Shown here: positions 1 through 10,925 of the stretch, one piece after another
Numbering within the stretch: position 1 is the first letter of the stretch
Layout: each line of letters opens with the position of its first letter
Assembly (NCBI RefSeq): GCF_002127325.2
Contig: NC_035439.2
Span: 4,708,110-4,772,109, forward strand
Direction of reading: 5' to 3'
From: Helianthus annuus
Taxonomy: Eukaryota > Streptophyta > Magnoliopsida > Asterales > Asteraceae
Length of the DNA stretch: 64,000 nt
The notes under the pieces: generated by a model
The model's database searches: none
The model's input: the letters and a program-made list of their open reading frames with translations, nothing else
Told to the model about the DNA's origin: nothing
Made by a program: the position numbers and the translations under genes

Positions 1-13
1 GTTTTCATGAATA

Positions 14-1904
14 TCAAGAGAGGTTGGTCAATTTAGTGAGATTCCAAGGTAGAACACTAGAAAACTTATTCCCACCTAAATAAATAAGTCGTATTCCTTT
101 AGGAAACTGCGTTGGGATCTTACCATAGAAATTGTTATATGACATACAGGAAAACTCAAACCAGAACGTAAGTTAATGGACAAGTCTAGATACTTCAGAG
201 TATCCATCCTGGAGATGGATACTGGAATTTGTCCTGTAAACTTATTTTCTGACAAACTTAGAACTTTGATGCTTTTGGCATTCCCTAAGTTTTTTGGTAA
301 CTCCCCAGAAAAATTGTTTTGAGACAAATCAAGATATAGTAAATCTACGAATTCAAATAGGCGTGATGGAATTGATCCACTGAGGATGTTATCGGAAAGG
401 GAAATTATTTGAATGTTTCTCTCAGCAAGCCAGTCCGGGAATCCACCCTCCAACCTATTCCCACTCAAATCAAGATAAAACAAATCTATGTGTGATGAAA
501 CCCATTCAGGAATCTTACAAGAAATTCCACAATAAGGCATAGAGATATGTTTTAGACTACATTGTGGAATAATCTTAGCTTTGTTATTCCAAATCAAGTT
601 GCTTCTTTTCCCCCGATGAACAATGTCTCTAGAGTAGTGATATTGAATAACCAACATGGGATTTCTCCCATGAGTATGTTGTCGTGCAACCGAAGGACTT
701 CTAACTTGCTTAAATTTTGCACTGATGATGGTATTGGGCCTGTAAACTTGTTCTTGCCCAAGTCAAGTGCAATCATATTGAGTAAGGTTCCTATGAAGGT
801 CGGAATTTGCATTGAGAACGAAGTTTCTGACAAATTTAGCAAGTCTAGCTTCCTGAGTTTTTCAAGTGAAGTGAAGTTGGGATTTCTCCAACGAAATGAT
901 TCTTTTGTAAGTAAAATGTTGTTAACCTAGTTAAATTTCCAATCTCGTCTGGGACACTACTAGAAAACTGTCTTCTTTGTGACAGCCAAATTTGTAGCAA
1001 ATTTGTAGGAAATTGGTCTTACCCACAGATTTGCTACAAAAAATTTTGTGCAAAATAAAATTGTCGAAAATCACGTTAGCTACAAAACTATGACAAAATT
1101 TCCCACAAATTTTTGACAAATATATATCGTCATAAATTTGTGGGAAACTTTTGTAGGAAAATATATAGTTTTCTAGTAGTGGGATTTCTCCCGAAAGAAA
1201 TTGGCCATCAACAAAAGCGTATCAAGATTTTAAAGCATACCATCTTCAGGGCTTAAAACTCCTTCCAAACTGTTGTCACCTAGATTAAGATATTGAAGAG
1301 ATTTGAGTTTGAAAAGTTGAGGAGTAATAGGGCCATGGAAATGGTTATTATAGAAATCTAATTCAATCAAATTTCGAAGTGACCCTAGCATGGGTTCTAG
1401 TTTCCCCTCAAGCAGATTGGAGCTCAAACACAAGTAACGTAAATTCAGTAACCTAAAAATTTGGCTTGGAATTGAACCATTGAATCTGTTTTCCATCATG
1501 TTAAGATTGACCAGTTTTGTAAGATTAAGGAACCCAACTCCAGGTATCTCCCCTACCAAAAAGTACGTTGGAGGAGATATCAAGTAGTTCAAGTGACCGT
1601 ATATGAAAAAGGGGAGTCAAGATGTTAGAATACACTGGAACCGGATTGATATCCAGAGGAGGGACAAGGGAAGATAGGTTGAGCTCAATGACGTTCTGGT
1701 TCTAGCGCAAGTAACACGCTCCCAAGAGCAACAATCTGAAGTTAGGCTCCATGAGTCAAGATTGGAACCTGAATTGAAAATGGTGGTGAGGGTGGACTTG
1801 CAGTGGAGAAGTGCTTGCTGTTGATGAGATGGACAAGAGAATGATGAGCTGAGCATGAACAAGAGTGATAACAATAACGTTGTTAACAATGATGTGCTAG
1901 CCAT
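14..1904 (-). pseudogene. LRR receptor-like protein (RLP) pseudogene
   Basis: The minus-strand reading begins at ATG 1904 with a hydrophobic signal peptide (MASTSLLTTLLLSLLFML), then an LRRNT cap containing the CCSWERVTC motif. Extracellular LRRs of the LxxLxLxxNxxxGxIP type follow almost to the window start (for example YLDLSGNRLEGGFPDWL near 450 and KYLDLSINL near 185). RLPs of this type sit in the plasma membrane and act in immunity or development; no transmembrane segment or kinase is seen here. The frame breaks at about 1700, 1565, 605 and 165, and a 227-bp MITE sits between LRRs at 955-1181. In the last readable frame a TGA occurs at 14-16, so the C-terminus is missing or lies outside the window. 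A bona fide RLP gene is excluded by the multiple frameshifts; the family call is secure. Confidence 0.88.
955..1181. mobile_element. CACTA-type MITE (227 bp)
   Basis: The element starts CACTACTAGAAAACT and ends with its reverse complement AGTTTTCTAGTAGTG. It is flanked on both sides by the 3-bp duplication GGA (952-954 and 1182-1184). The CACTA terminus plus 3-bp TSD is diagnostic of the CACTA/CMC superfamily. The interior has subterminal repeats of the TTTGTGGGAAA / TTTGTAGCAAA kind and no coding capacity. It lies within the coding part of the RLP pseudogene. Confidence 0.92.
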
Positions 1905-1954
1905 GGTGGTTTTAAACGGGTCTTCCTGTGATTCATATGTATGAGTTGGTGGTG

Positions 1955-1963
1955 TTTATATAG
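1955..1963 (-). promoter_or_regulatory. TATA box of the RLP pseudogene
   Basis: On the minus strand CTATATAAAC lies about 50 bp upstream of the ATG at 1904, a normal distance for a short plant 5' UTR. It suggests the locus kept its promoter even though the reading frame is broken. Confidence 0.6.
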
Positions 1964-2310
1964 GGAACAATGTACCGTCATTCTTTAATGATGTATAAGG
2001 TATGAACCATGTGAGTAATATTGGAAAACTGATTTGTTTTGGTATACAATTTTTAAGTCTAGTTAAATAATTAATAAATATTTATGTGTCGCATCAAATT
2101 CTCAAGTTATATTGGGTTAACCTATTTTTTTTATTTTCCTTTAATATTATTATACTAGCTTACAAACGCACGTATTATACGAGTTGAATATCTAAAAATT
2201 GAAAATCATAAATAGGAAAAATGAATATGGTGCTATCACACACCTAAACTTACATGTGAAACCATTCAAAACAACATTGTTATAGCTAAAAACACTAAAG
2301 TGTTTTTTTT
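1964..2310. other. AT-rich upstream region, no gene seen
   Basis: AT-rich sequence upstream of the RLP promoter. I see no coding frame or paired repeat here. The segment at about 2155-2185 (ACTAGCTTACAAACGCACG) looks like generic dispersed plant repeat. Confidence 0.5.
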
Positions 2311-2317
2311 TTTTTCT

Positions 2318-2745
2318 GAAAAGTTCTGCGCAGGCTCTTCTGTCTGCGTCGCGCAGACTGTTTGTTTTTCCGAAGACGTTTCATTAAAAAACGTCTGCGC
2401 GAGTTCTTGTTGGTGCAAACTTGGCCCAACCACTTCGAAGATCTTCTAAGGTCCGCAGAGGGTTAAACACCACCACTTACCACCACCGCCCATCACCACA
2501 GTTCACCATCACCGTCCACCACCCACTACCATGCATCACCACCACCACCACCATCCACCACCCACTACCGTCCATCACCACCACTACCCCCACCATCGTT
2601 TGTACACCACCAGTTCATCTTAGAAGTCTGCGTACGTTTAAAAACAAACAACCTTCTTTTTGCAGACTGCAGAAGTTTGGTCCACCACTTCTTCTACAGT
2701 TTTCTGCAGATGTGGTCCGTAAACTGCAAACATTTCACCTCTTAA
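2318..2745. repeat. Hairpin-rich repeat with an ACC microsatellite
   Basis: The stretch starts with a T run, then a perfect hairpin GTCTGCGTCGCGCAGAC (2342-2358; 7-bp arms) and an AGACGTTT/AAACGTCT pair. It ends with several copies of TGCAGA/GTCTGC (2640-2735). Between them (about 2468-2605) is an imperfect ACC/CAC microsatellite. The 137-residue open frame from 2421 is His/Pro/Thr-rich only because of that microsatellite, so I do not call it a gene. Confidence 0.6.
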
Positions 2746-2960
2746 AAAAGAGTAAATTGTCATTTAAGTCAATGAGGTTTGCTCTAAATTGTCATTTTAG
2801 TCCAAATAGTTTTTTTTCTCCTCTGGGTCCCTAAGTTTTCCATTTTTTTGTCATTTTGATCACATTGATTAACTTAGCCTAAAAACCTAGTTATAACCAG
2901 GGGTATTTTTGAGATTAACAAAAACAAAGTGTCTAAATTGCCATTTTAGTCCAAAACTAT
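2746..2960. repeat. Mutator-like terminal-repeat remnant
   Basis: Contains GAGTAAATTGTCATTT and two 'AAATTGTCATTTTAGTCC'-type phrases. These resemble the termini of the elements at 8940-9160 (reverse orientation) and 9377-10039. It is probably one end of a decayed Mutator-like element; no partner with a matching target duplication was found. Confidence 0.45.
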
Positions 2961-3451
2961 TTTTATATCTTTTTTCTTTTAATCATATATCTATATATTA
3001 TTATTATTATAATAACAATTTTTTATTTATATATAATTATATATTTCATCCAAAACCATTTTTTACATTTCTCTTTTTTTAATCATTTCTATAAAATATA
3101 TAAATCATTTGTAATTATATTAACTATATTTCATACTAATATATATACACAGTTATAGAGTAAGGTTAGTGTAAAAAGGATATTTTTTCGTACAAAGTGT
3201 AAGAAATCTATGTAAGCATGGTGTTTTAAATTTTAGGTATGGTGGTTTATATTCTTTTGATAGGGTATATTATAGAAAAATATCAAACACAACAATTTAT
3301 AACACAGTCATCTATATTCTAGGCTTTAAAACACACTGATTTAATTCTTCGCATGGTGTTTTAGATTTCATGCCTATAATACATTTAATTGTGTTTTAAA
3401 TTGTTTACCGCAAAAAGGGAAGCTCAGAAACACGATATTTAGCGTTATAAA
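2961..3451. other. AT-rich spacer, no gene seen
   Basis: Very AT-rich sequence with TTATTATTATTATAATAAC near 3000 and several GTGTTTTAAA phrases. No convincing coding frame or bordered element. The last 8 bases (3444-3451) are the left target duplication of the adjacent hAT element. Confidence 0.5.
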
Positions 3452-4119
3452 TAGGGCTGTAAACGAACCGAACGTTCAGCGAACAGTTCGTGAACCGTTC
3501 GACGGGAAGTTCGTTTATGTTCGTTCGTTTAATAAACGAACGAACATGAACAAGAAATTTCGTTCGATTAGTTAAATAAACGAACATGCACAAAGGTCTC
3601 GTTCGTTCAATTGTGTTCGTGAACGTTCGGTAAGGTGTTCGTGAACATTCGTTCATTTGAGTTCGTTTATGTTCGTATATTCGTGTTTTAATTAAAGATT
3701 TTTATACTTTCATGTATTTTATCTATACTTTTTATACTATTAAACTTTTATTTATATCATTACCCTAACAATTAAACTAGGAAACCCTCTTTCACCTTGT
3801 TTATGCACCGTTTCCCTTTCTTTTCTCATTATTTACATCGACGAATATGATCTACCTCCGTTCCACAATAAGGAATTCAAGTTTTAGTGCTACTCTCTGG
3901 GCCATCCACTTTTATCCTTCATCGCGTTGGCTAAATTTATTTGTGTTCGCTTGTGTTCGTGAACCGTTCGTGAACACGCTTATTTCCTTAATGAACGAAC
4001 ACGAACATAAAATCTCGTTCGGTAAGTGTTTATGAACCGTTCGTGAACACATTTATTTCCTTAACGAACGAACACGAACAAGGCCTCGTTCGTGTTCATT
4101 CGGTTCGTTTACAGCCCTA
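3452..4119. mobile_element. Non-autonomous hAT element (668 bp)
   Basis: Termini are TAGGGCTGTAAACGAACC and its reverse complement. They are flanked by an exact 8-bp duplication GTTATAAA (3444-3451 and 4120-4127), the signature of hAT transposition. The interior is packed with GTTCGTGAACG / CGTTCGTTTA motifs in both orientations, typical hAT subterminal transposase-binding repeats. There is no transposase frame; the short open frames are by-products of the repeats. Confidence 0.93.
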
Positions 4120-4299
4120 GTTATAAACATTAATTAAAACCCTACGACATTATACAAAAAACGCGACCTATGCAAAAGAAATAAAATGTATTAGGAGAAA
4201 CAATGTACACGATCTAAGTATATAGCAGATTATTTCGGGAGATACCACTTAATAAAAAACACAAAATAACATATATGCAATGAGTCTCCGATAAGGATG

Positions 4300-4800
4300 A
4301 GTAAATTGTTCTAGGGATGAGTAAATGGTTCTGGATACCGGTTTGAAACCAGTACCGAATCGGTAACGGCACAAGATTTCCTGAACGGACTCGAAAATCT
4401 TGATACCGATTCGGTACAGGTATTTACCAGTTTTTACCTACAAATATTGATCCATACCGGTACCGAATCATACCGCAGGTATTTTCGGTAAAAAAAAGTA
4501 CACCTCAATCAACCTGTTTACCCATTTGCCTAAATTCATTTAAGTAATTGGGTATTTTAAGAAAAGAAAAACTAAAAAATAAATAACACCCATTTGACCC
4601 GTTTGTGACAATGTACATCCTGACTTGACTCGTTGGTGATATTATACAACCTAAATTAACCCATTTGCTTATATCCATTTAAAGCAATTGGTTTTTTAAG
4701 AAAAAACCAATATAAATATTCCCAATTGGCCGGTTGGTGACAAAGTACGACCAGATTCACAACCGAAGGTTCACCTATTTGCCAAATATAATCTACCTTC
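4300..4800. repeat. Diverged dispersed repeats
   Basis: At 4325-4500 there is a run of TACCGGTACCGAATC-like phrases. At about 4505-4760 two diverged copies of an approximately 110-bp unit occur (CCATTTGCCTAAATTCATTTAA and CCATTTGCTTATATCCATTTAA, each followed by AAGCAATTGG or AAGTAATTGG). Similar 'taccgataataccg' wording recurs at 32900-33090. The family is not recognised. Confidence 0.45.
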
Positions 4801-6700
4801 TCAATCATTAAGAATAAATATGATGTTTTCTTGTTTCTAAGATTTAGTCTTGTAATGTAAAAATTAAAAGTCGTAAAGATACATAGAAACAAAAGATGGG
4901 GTACAATGATTACCGGAATCTTGTTCTCGACGGTAATGTGTCAGTCGTCAAGTAAGGTGCACAACTTGTCTAAAAAAGTTCAATTGCACCGGTAAACACG
5001 TGGCGAAACACGCATGAAGATATGGAAAGCACCAATGAGCATAAAATCAACACAAATACTAAATGTTGTACTAAAAGCTACATGTCAGATACATCACTTA
5101 TAGAAGGATAAAGGGTACCGTCATCTTCGCTAAAAAAATCATTCTGAATGTGCAGCTTTACACTCAGTAAATCTTGATCTGCTCTTAAAATCCATAGTGG
5201 TTTCTATAAAAATAAAAGTAAGATTATGCATAAATTTTAAAAAGCAAAAATCAGCATAAAGAATTAAAAAAAAAACTTGAAAATTTGGAAATTTGATACC
5301 ACTGAATGAGATAATTAAAACCCATATATGGCGTAATAGTGGGAAAGGTCAATATTGACTTCAGATATATATGTCCACTTGATACTAGTGAATGAGATAA
5401 ATACACACATTATCACGCTATACCATGTAATGATCTACAACCAAAAGAAACACACAGCTTGTAAGAATTGGTTCAAAGAAATACCCATAGCCGTGTAGAG
5501 ATCCCAAAATGACCTGGACCAATAGGGAAATCTGGCACCAACCTGCACAACGCATAAATCCAACCAAAAAGATATTATCACAAGATCCTCATTCCTCACT
5601 AACTACGCATTTAAAAAATATTGGGTGTGTCGAAAACAAACCAGTGAGTGAAAATTTAAAACAACCAAATGACTTCATACACCATTACTCATTTGCTCCA
5701 CCATCATAAATCCAAGCTTGTTACCATTACAACAATATTACCTCATTACATTATAGTGTACATGATCTTCTAAACAAATAGGCAACAATTAACAGATTCA
5801 TGAGGCTCAAAGAATGCAAAAGGACCAAGCCACCATGGCTGCATTAGGGGTTGCAGGTACTAAGCTGCCATCCTCCATAGCTGCGACACCATGGCGACAT
5901 ATTACCTTTATTTTTTATAACTCATCACATCCTCTGTGTAACAACTATCCATTTAAACCACACACAACTACAACTCCTATTTAATGGCCGTTAAATTACT
6001 ATTCCTAACCATCGTACAACCATTTCACCACACGGTACAACACCAAACAACTATAAAATGTTACTGATTGATGTTGTATCATTTTATAGTGCATAATTGA
6101 AGATACCAACGAACCAGCATCGTCATAAGTCCAACAAAACCCTAGCCGCCATGCCTGGAGGCGGTGGCTAGGTATTCTAAACCAACGTTAACATTGATAC
6201 CCAACTATCAACTACCGTCCAGTGACTACCACCCTCCTGAAAACACAAAATCACCATGACCAACACCTATTCCGACTGTGCCAACCATGGTATCAGGTTT
6301 TAACAAAAAAAAAACACAATTCAGTGCCAAGTGACTCAGATCTAAAAAGATCACCATCATCATTCAACCCGCTCAATGCTGCTACCGTTGCAACCGAAGT
6401 TGCCATACTAAGTAGCAAGCCAACGACATAGCAGGGTCTGGAAATCACCGCCGCCAAGACGGACTAAATCCGCCGGTGGTGACCCTCCGGTCACCGGTCA
6501 CCGCCTCTGCCTCTTCTTTAAGAGGGTTAAACCTGCCATCATTCATATAAATTCTTAAACAATGGTTTGTAACCTAACATATCCGATTATCAAGAAAATA
6601 AACCTGGTTGATCCTCTTTTTCTTCAATACTTATATAAAAGTTTCCTAACAACAATCACAAAAGGCATGATGCATAAAGTCCGTATTCAAACTCATTAAT
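4801..6700. other. Unassigned AT-rich region
   Basis: No frame here looks coding by composition, motif or length, and no paired terminal repeats were found. A GC-rich patch at 6145-6175 forms an imperfect hairpin (CTAGCCGCC ... GGCGGTGGCTAG), and 6440-6510 is rich in CCGCC/CCGGT. The sequence could be an old intron, UTR or decayed transposon; I cannot say which. Confidence 0.4.
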
Positions 6701-6707
6701 TAAATAA

Positions 6708-6890
6708 TCTAGTCTAGTGGTATCTTGAGGGTAGGATAAGGCTCAAGGACCATTAGGTCCCAGGTTCGATTCCCACGAGTAGGTTTTAACAGATTTATTT
6801 ATTGGGTTTCCTCCTAAAATGGTTGACGGGTGGTCCATTGGATAACCCTTAATGGTGTTAAAAGACGAGTTTATTCCTCACTTGATCGCG
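6708..6890 (+). mobile_element. tRNA-derived SINE-like element
   Basis: Internal RNA polymerase III promoter boxes are visible: box A TAGTCTAGTGG (6710-6720) and box B GGTTCGATTCC (6763-6773), about 42 bp apart as in tRNAs. The sequence between them does not fold as a complete tRNA, and transcribed-looking sequence continues for about 100 bp, so a SINE head is more likely than a tRNA gene. The 3' end is uncertain; no poly-A tail or target duplication was identified. Confidence 0.6.
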
Positions 6891-6929
6891 TAATTATCTT
6901 GAATTAGATGACTACAGTTGTTTATGTTT

Positions 6930-8003
6930 CAGGTGCGTCTTGGGAGCTTAAAATGGAGAAAACGCTGTTTTGGAAGGACTGGAGTGGAACAGGTCAAGCA
7001 TAGAAGGAAAGAAGAAACAAAACAAAGAACTCAGGGCTATACCGTAATTTACGGTGGGTACTGTAAATTACGGTAGCCCCGAAAAGCCCATAATTCCACC
7101 GTAACACAGGAGAGTCTCACCGTAACAGTTTGAAGGCTACCGTAACTTACGGTAGCTACCGTAACTTACGGTAGAGGCTGCGAGGAAAAGACATAACTGC
7201 TCATTAAAAATGGTTTTCTTGTGTCTTTTCAAGTCATTCATGATTGGGAACGTTTCTTTGCACTTTGTGGGCAAATTTTAGCTTTTGATATCATTTGAGA
7301 ACAATTTCTAACATTCCGTTTTAGTTTTTGATTCGTATGAACTTCAACTTTGATGTTATGATGATCCACCAAACAATGTCCTACTAAATTTGTGGTGATC
7401 ATCTTAGGTGATGGTTTCTCTACAACTCTTGTGTGATTTTCATTAATTTCTAGAATGATAACTTTGTGTGTTTGCTTTGATTATCATTGTGTATGAATAT
7501 TTGATTGTAGATTGTTAATTGGTATTGCAATTCTAGTCTAAATCGTACGTTCTCAGTGTCGTTGACAATCGAGATATCACGTGAAGGGTTAGAGTTGGAT
7601 ATTGATTGATTGATCATCGGGAAACGACCTCGCGTTCATATAATCGGAGTACTTTGTTCCCTTTTATCACAACAATTGTTTATACACGAGTTATGTCTAT
7701 GTAACTCTTTCTAGTTGGAATTTTGCACAAGTGTTAAAAGAAACCGAATCCTAAGATGGTCATTGTTCTCATAATCTGAATTAAAAATCCAATCTTGATT
7801 AGTAAGTAGTTAATAACTAAGTTTTTAAATCAAACAATCCAAATTAATGATCTTTAATTTCTGCACATTAGGTTAATTGTAGTTAATTTGCAAGACTATA
7901 GAATCAACACATTTTCCACAAACTCCCTGTGTTCGATACCCATTTACTGCTATCTACTAGTTGTAATTTGGATTAAATTTGCGTGTACTACGACATCACG
8001 TCA
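6930..8003 (+). mobile_element. Athila-like gypsy LTR (3' part)
   Basis: The right end ...CATCACGTCA is followed by a tRNA-Asp-type primer binding site, so this is the tail of a 5' LTR of an Athila/Tat-lineage Ty3/gypsy element. The left edge is not defined; the SINE-like unit lies upstream. The LTR contains palindromes: ACCGTAATTTACGGT (7041-7055) and the 19-bp CTACCGTAACTTACGGTAG repeated back to back (7137-7155 and 7156-7174). No second LTR copy lies downstream, so the element is truncated. Confidence 0.7.
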
Positions 8004-8008
8004 AATTT

Positions 8009-8026
8009 TGGCGCCGTTGCCGGGGA
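8009..8026 (+). other. Primer binding site, tRNA-Asp type
   Basis: TGGCGCCGTTGCCGGGGA is complementary to the 3' end of plant tRNA-Asp and is the usual primer site of Athila-type elements. It begins about 5 bp after the LTR end. Confidence 0.85.
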
Positions 8027-8116
8027 GTAGTGCGTAACGTGTGTTAGTTTAATAGTTTTGTTTTGTTATTTTCGGGTTTACGCTGGTTGTGTTTAGTGTG
8101 CAGGTACTACAGGTGT

Positions 8117-8812
8117 ATGCATACTAGAGGCTCTCACAAGTCGTCACCACTATCGTTTGATCCGGAAATTGAAAGAACGCTAAGGCAAAACCGAGTTTTG
8201 GTACGAGAAAACAGAATTATTGGTTCACCCACTTCACCCATTACACCAAGAAACATCATGCAAGAAACCCAAATACCACCCACAACGGGTCAAACGACCT
8301 CATCATTCATTCCTACTTCCACACAACCTTCACCAAACACCACCATGCCTAATACCACTACCATGCCTATTCCACCTCATAACATTGCACCAACCAACAC
8401 CACGCAACCGATTACTACTCAAGTTGAACCCAATCTTACCTTTAGCCCTTCTACCACAATTCCACCATTGTCACATTTCTTTCCCCCAACTACGGGTCAA
8501 TCATCCTCGACTTATCCAACACTACCCAATTCAACCATTGTTCATGCTACTTCATCATTTAGACCATCGAACCAATCGGGTTTTCAATATCCGTCTCTTC
8601 CCTTTGGGCAATATTCGGGTATTCAAGGGGATGGATATGATGATGGTTATGAAGAAGAGTTTCGCGGGTATGACGAAGAAGGTTTTTATTATGGGGGTAA
8701 TGGAGGATACTTGGGATCTCAAGGAGGAGCGGGTCAACAAAGTCAACCGATACAACAATTTCAAGACACAAGTAGATTACCGGTTGGGGTGCAACACATT
8801 GGAGAGAAAAGC
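8117..8812 (+). pseudogene. gag: Athila-like gag, N-terminal fragment
   Basis: The first real ATG (8117) gives MHTRGSHKS..., followed by FDPEIERTLRQNR, the phrase found at the N-terminus of Athila-type gag. A long Thr/Pro/Asn-rich low-complexity part and a Gly/Tyr/Asp-rich stretch (GYDDGYEEEFRGYDEEGFYYGG) follow. No capsid domain, zinc knuckle or pol is present. The frame runs straight into an unrelated receptor-kinase exon at 8816, so only the first roughly 230 residues of gag remain. Gag would form the virus-like particle; this fragment cannot. Confidence 0.7.
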
Positions 8813-8815
8813 ATG

Positions 8816-8921
8816 ATGGCGAAAACGGTGGAAGATGTTTTTGGGGTGATTGGGTTTGTGGTTTTGATATGGATGAATGTTTGCTCTGCAACTCTTTCTC
8901 CTTCTGGTGTTAATTATGAAG
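8816..8921 (+). pseudogene. Captured first exon of a NIK-type LRR receptor kinase
   Basis: ATG 8816 opens a signal-peptide-like sequence (FGVIGFVVLIWMNVCS) followed by ATLSPSGVNYE. The last block matches the mature N-terminus of NIK (NSP-interacting kinase) LRR-II receptor kinases, which read ...ATLSPTGVNYEV. Homology stops after GAAG at 8921, about where I expect exon 1 of these genes to end, and a TAA follows at 8930. Only a signal peptide and a few residues are present, so no function is possible. The fragment is in frame with the upstream gag remnant and lies next to a Mutator-like terminus, which suggests capture by a Pack-MULE. Confidence 0.72.
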
Positions 8922-8939
8922 AGAGAGACTAAGGAGTCT

Positions 8940-9160
8940 TTTAATAAAATAAAAAATAAAAAATGACCAATTTACCCCTGAATACAAGGACAAAAAACAA
9001 GGATTTAATTTAAGGAATCTGATCTGATTTCAGTTTTGGACTAAAATGGCAATAAAAGTGAAACCACAGGAACCCAGATTTAAAAAGTTTGAGATTTGGA
9101 CTAAAATGACAAAAGTGCCAAAATCACAGGGACCAAAATGGCAGTTTACTCTTTTTATTT
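8940..9160. repeat. Mutator-like terminal-repeat remnant (right end)
   Basis: Repeated phrases GGACTAAAATGGCAA, GGACTAAAATGACAAAAG and GGGACCAAAATGGCAG end at TTTACTC. This is the inverted counterpart of the GAGTAAATTGTCATTT start at 2748. No matching target duplication joins the two, so I record it as an element end only. Confidence 0.45.
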
Positions 9161-9376
9161 TGTTTACTTTTGTATATATCCATGCCTTGGGCAACCATAT
9201 TTGTTACTTTTGTATTGTATTTTTAATAAAACAAAAGGGTGAGGGTTTGTATTTTAGGACTAAAATACCCTTTTATACTATTTATAAGGAGTGTCACAGG
9301 TCATCTGCATAATCTTTCTTATATTACTTAGGCAAAATTCACTTTGCTTCACTTTGTTAATGTCACTTTTATTTTT
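9161..9376. other. Spacer related to 54950-55015
   Basis: TTTTTATTTTGTTTACTTTTGTATATATCC and the following GGGCAACCATATTTGTTA closely resemble 54949-55010. The two loci share a dispersed repeat of unknown type. No gene seen. Confidence 0.45.
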
Positions 9377-10039
9377 GAGTTAAATGTCAAAATGGTCCCT
9401 GAGGTTTGGTCACTTTTGTCACTTTTGTCCAAAAATGAAACCTCTTGAATCTGAGACCCTTTGGTTTCAATTTTGTTGTCATTTTCGTCTAAAATGCAAT
9501 CTAGGTCTAATTTTCAGATAACCACATGTCTTTTTGTCATTTTCCTCCCTTTTAATGAAGGACAAAATGGTCTTTTAACGAATTGTTATAACATATTCAA
9601 AAAGGAAAAAAAATAAGATTCACCTTATAATAGAAACGTATGACACAGTCAACAAACATCCATCTCTCCTTATTTCCCCCCAAAGTCCTGCGAGTCAACC
9701 CTAACAATCCATTGATGGTTACGATGATTTGAATTGGTAGTCATCCATGGACAACTCAAACATTGTAATCGTCCATGGATTGTGTTAGGGTTCAATTGCA
9801 GGTCTTTGGAGAGAAATCAGGAAGATGGATACGTTTCTATTTATAAGGTCAATTTTTTTTCATTTTTTAATATATTATAATAATACGTTAAGACCATTTT
9901 GTCCTTCATTAACAGGGAAGAAAAAGACAAAAAGGCATGTGATTAACTGAAAAATCAGACCCATATTGGATTTTGGATAAAAATGCAACAAAAGTGGAAA
10001 AAGTGACAAAACCTCAGGGACCATTTTAGCATTTAACAC
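9377..10039. mobile_element. Mutator-type MITE (about 663 bp)
   Basis: Long terminal inverted repeats start G(A/T)GTTAAATG and continue AAAATGGTCCCTGAGGTTT on both sides. A 9-bp duplication TTTATTTTT flanks it (9368-9376 and 10040-10048), as expected for Mutator-like elements, although such an AT-only string is weak evidence. The interior contains an inner inverted pair (GAAACGTATGACAC... and ...GATACGTTTCTATTTATAAGG). No coding capacity. Confidence 0.75.
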
Positions 10040-10426
10040 TTTATTTTTTTGTCAGGCGGTTTCTACGGATTGACTTGGAAGGTTTGAAGAAGTCAGTTCT
10101 GGTTGCAAAGTGTATGAAGTGGTCGGTATGAAAACTTTTATGAGCTTTATTTCCCAAACATGTATGTATACGTTTGCGTTTCATTTGAAAAACATGTCCT
10201 ATTAGGAACACGTGTTCATTATATATGTAACATTTTTTTGTATGTTATTTATATGTTTCTCCATATATAATTGTATTTAAGGATATCCTTGAGAAATATA
10301 AATCGAATTTCCTGGGAATTATAAAATTAATAAAAATATACTTTCTGGGTTTAAAACAAAATGGTGCAGGTTGATTAAAAGGTACGGCAATTGTCAATCA
10401 ATTCAATTTTTTAATGGTGCGGTCCA
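10040..10426. other. Unassigned spacer before solo LTR C
   Basis: No coding frame or bordered repeat recognised. The final five bases GTCCA (10422-10426) are the left target duplication of solo LTR C. Confidence 0.5.
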
Positions 10427-10925
10427 TGTAACACCTCGTGTTTCGAAAGTCAAAGTCAAAGTCAACATTGAAGTCAAAGGAAGAAAAGATTGCTAATTGC
10501 GATCTGTCACTCCTTGCTCAACTGTTGTTTTGACTTCTTTGACTTGTAGATAGTCTATTTAATTGTTTACGTTAGTTGTATTATGTGGAGTACTTGTTAT
10601 TAATCGAGGTTTTATTCGCTATTTATCGAATGTTTTATTGCTTTATCGCTTTTCGCAATCGCACTCGCAACTCGAATTACGCGTTCTGGATATTGTTTTA
10701 CGTGTGTGTGCTATTTATGTGTTACTTGTGCATGTTATTTATGTTTATGTTGTGTTGATTGATCGAAACGCAATCGCAACGCTATCGCAAACGCTAAACA
10801 CAAGTTATCCAGGATGATTGTATGTTAGATATAGTAGTTGGGATTAAAAGTAATTTGAATGAGAAACTCTATCGCATCGCAACGCTCGTCACGCGAATCG
10901 AAACTGCAAAACTCACCACGCCGTG

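Noticed and set aside
2421..2834. 137-residue open frame
   Set aside because: The product is His/Pro/Thr-rich because of the ACC microsatellite; no domain or codon bias supports a gene.
6710..6780. tRNA gene
   Set aside because: A and B boxes are present, but acceptor and anticodon stems do not pair and transcribed-looking sequence continues; a SINE head is more likely.
2748..9156. A single 6.4-kb Mutator-like (Pack-MULE) element bounded by GAGTAAATTGTCATTT and its inverse
   Set aside because: The two ends are complementary in part, but no 9-bp target duplication was found and the family is dispersed, so the ends may belong to different elements.
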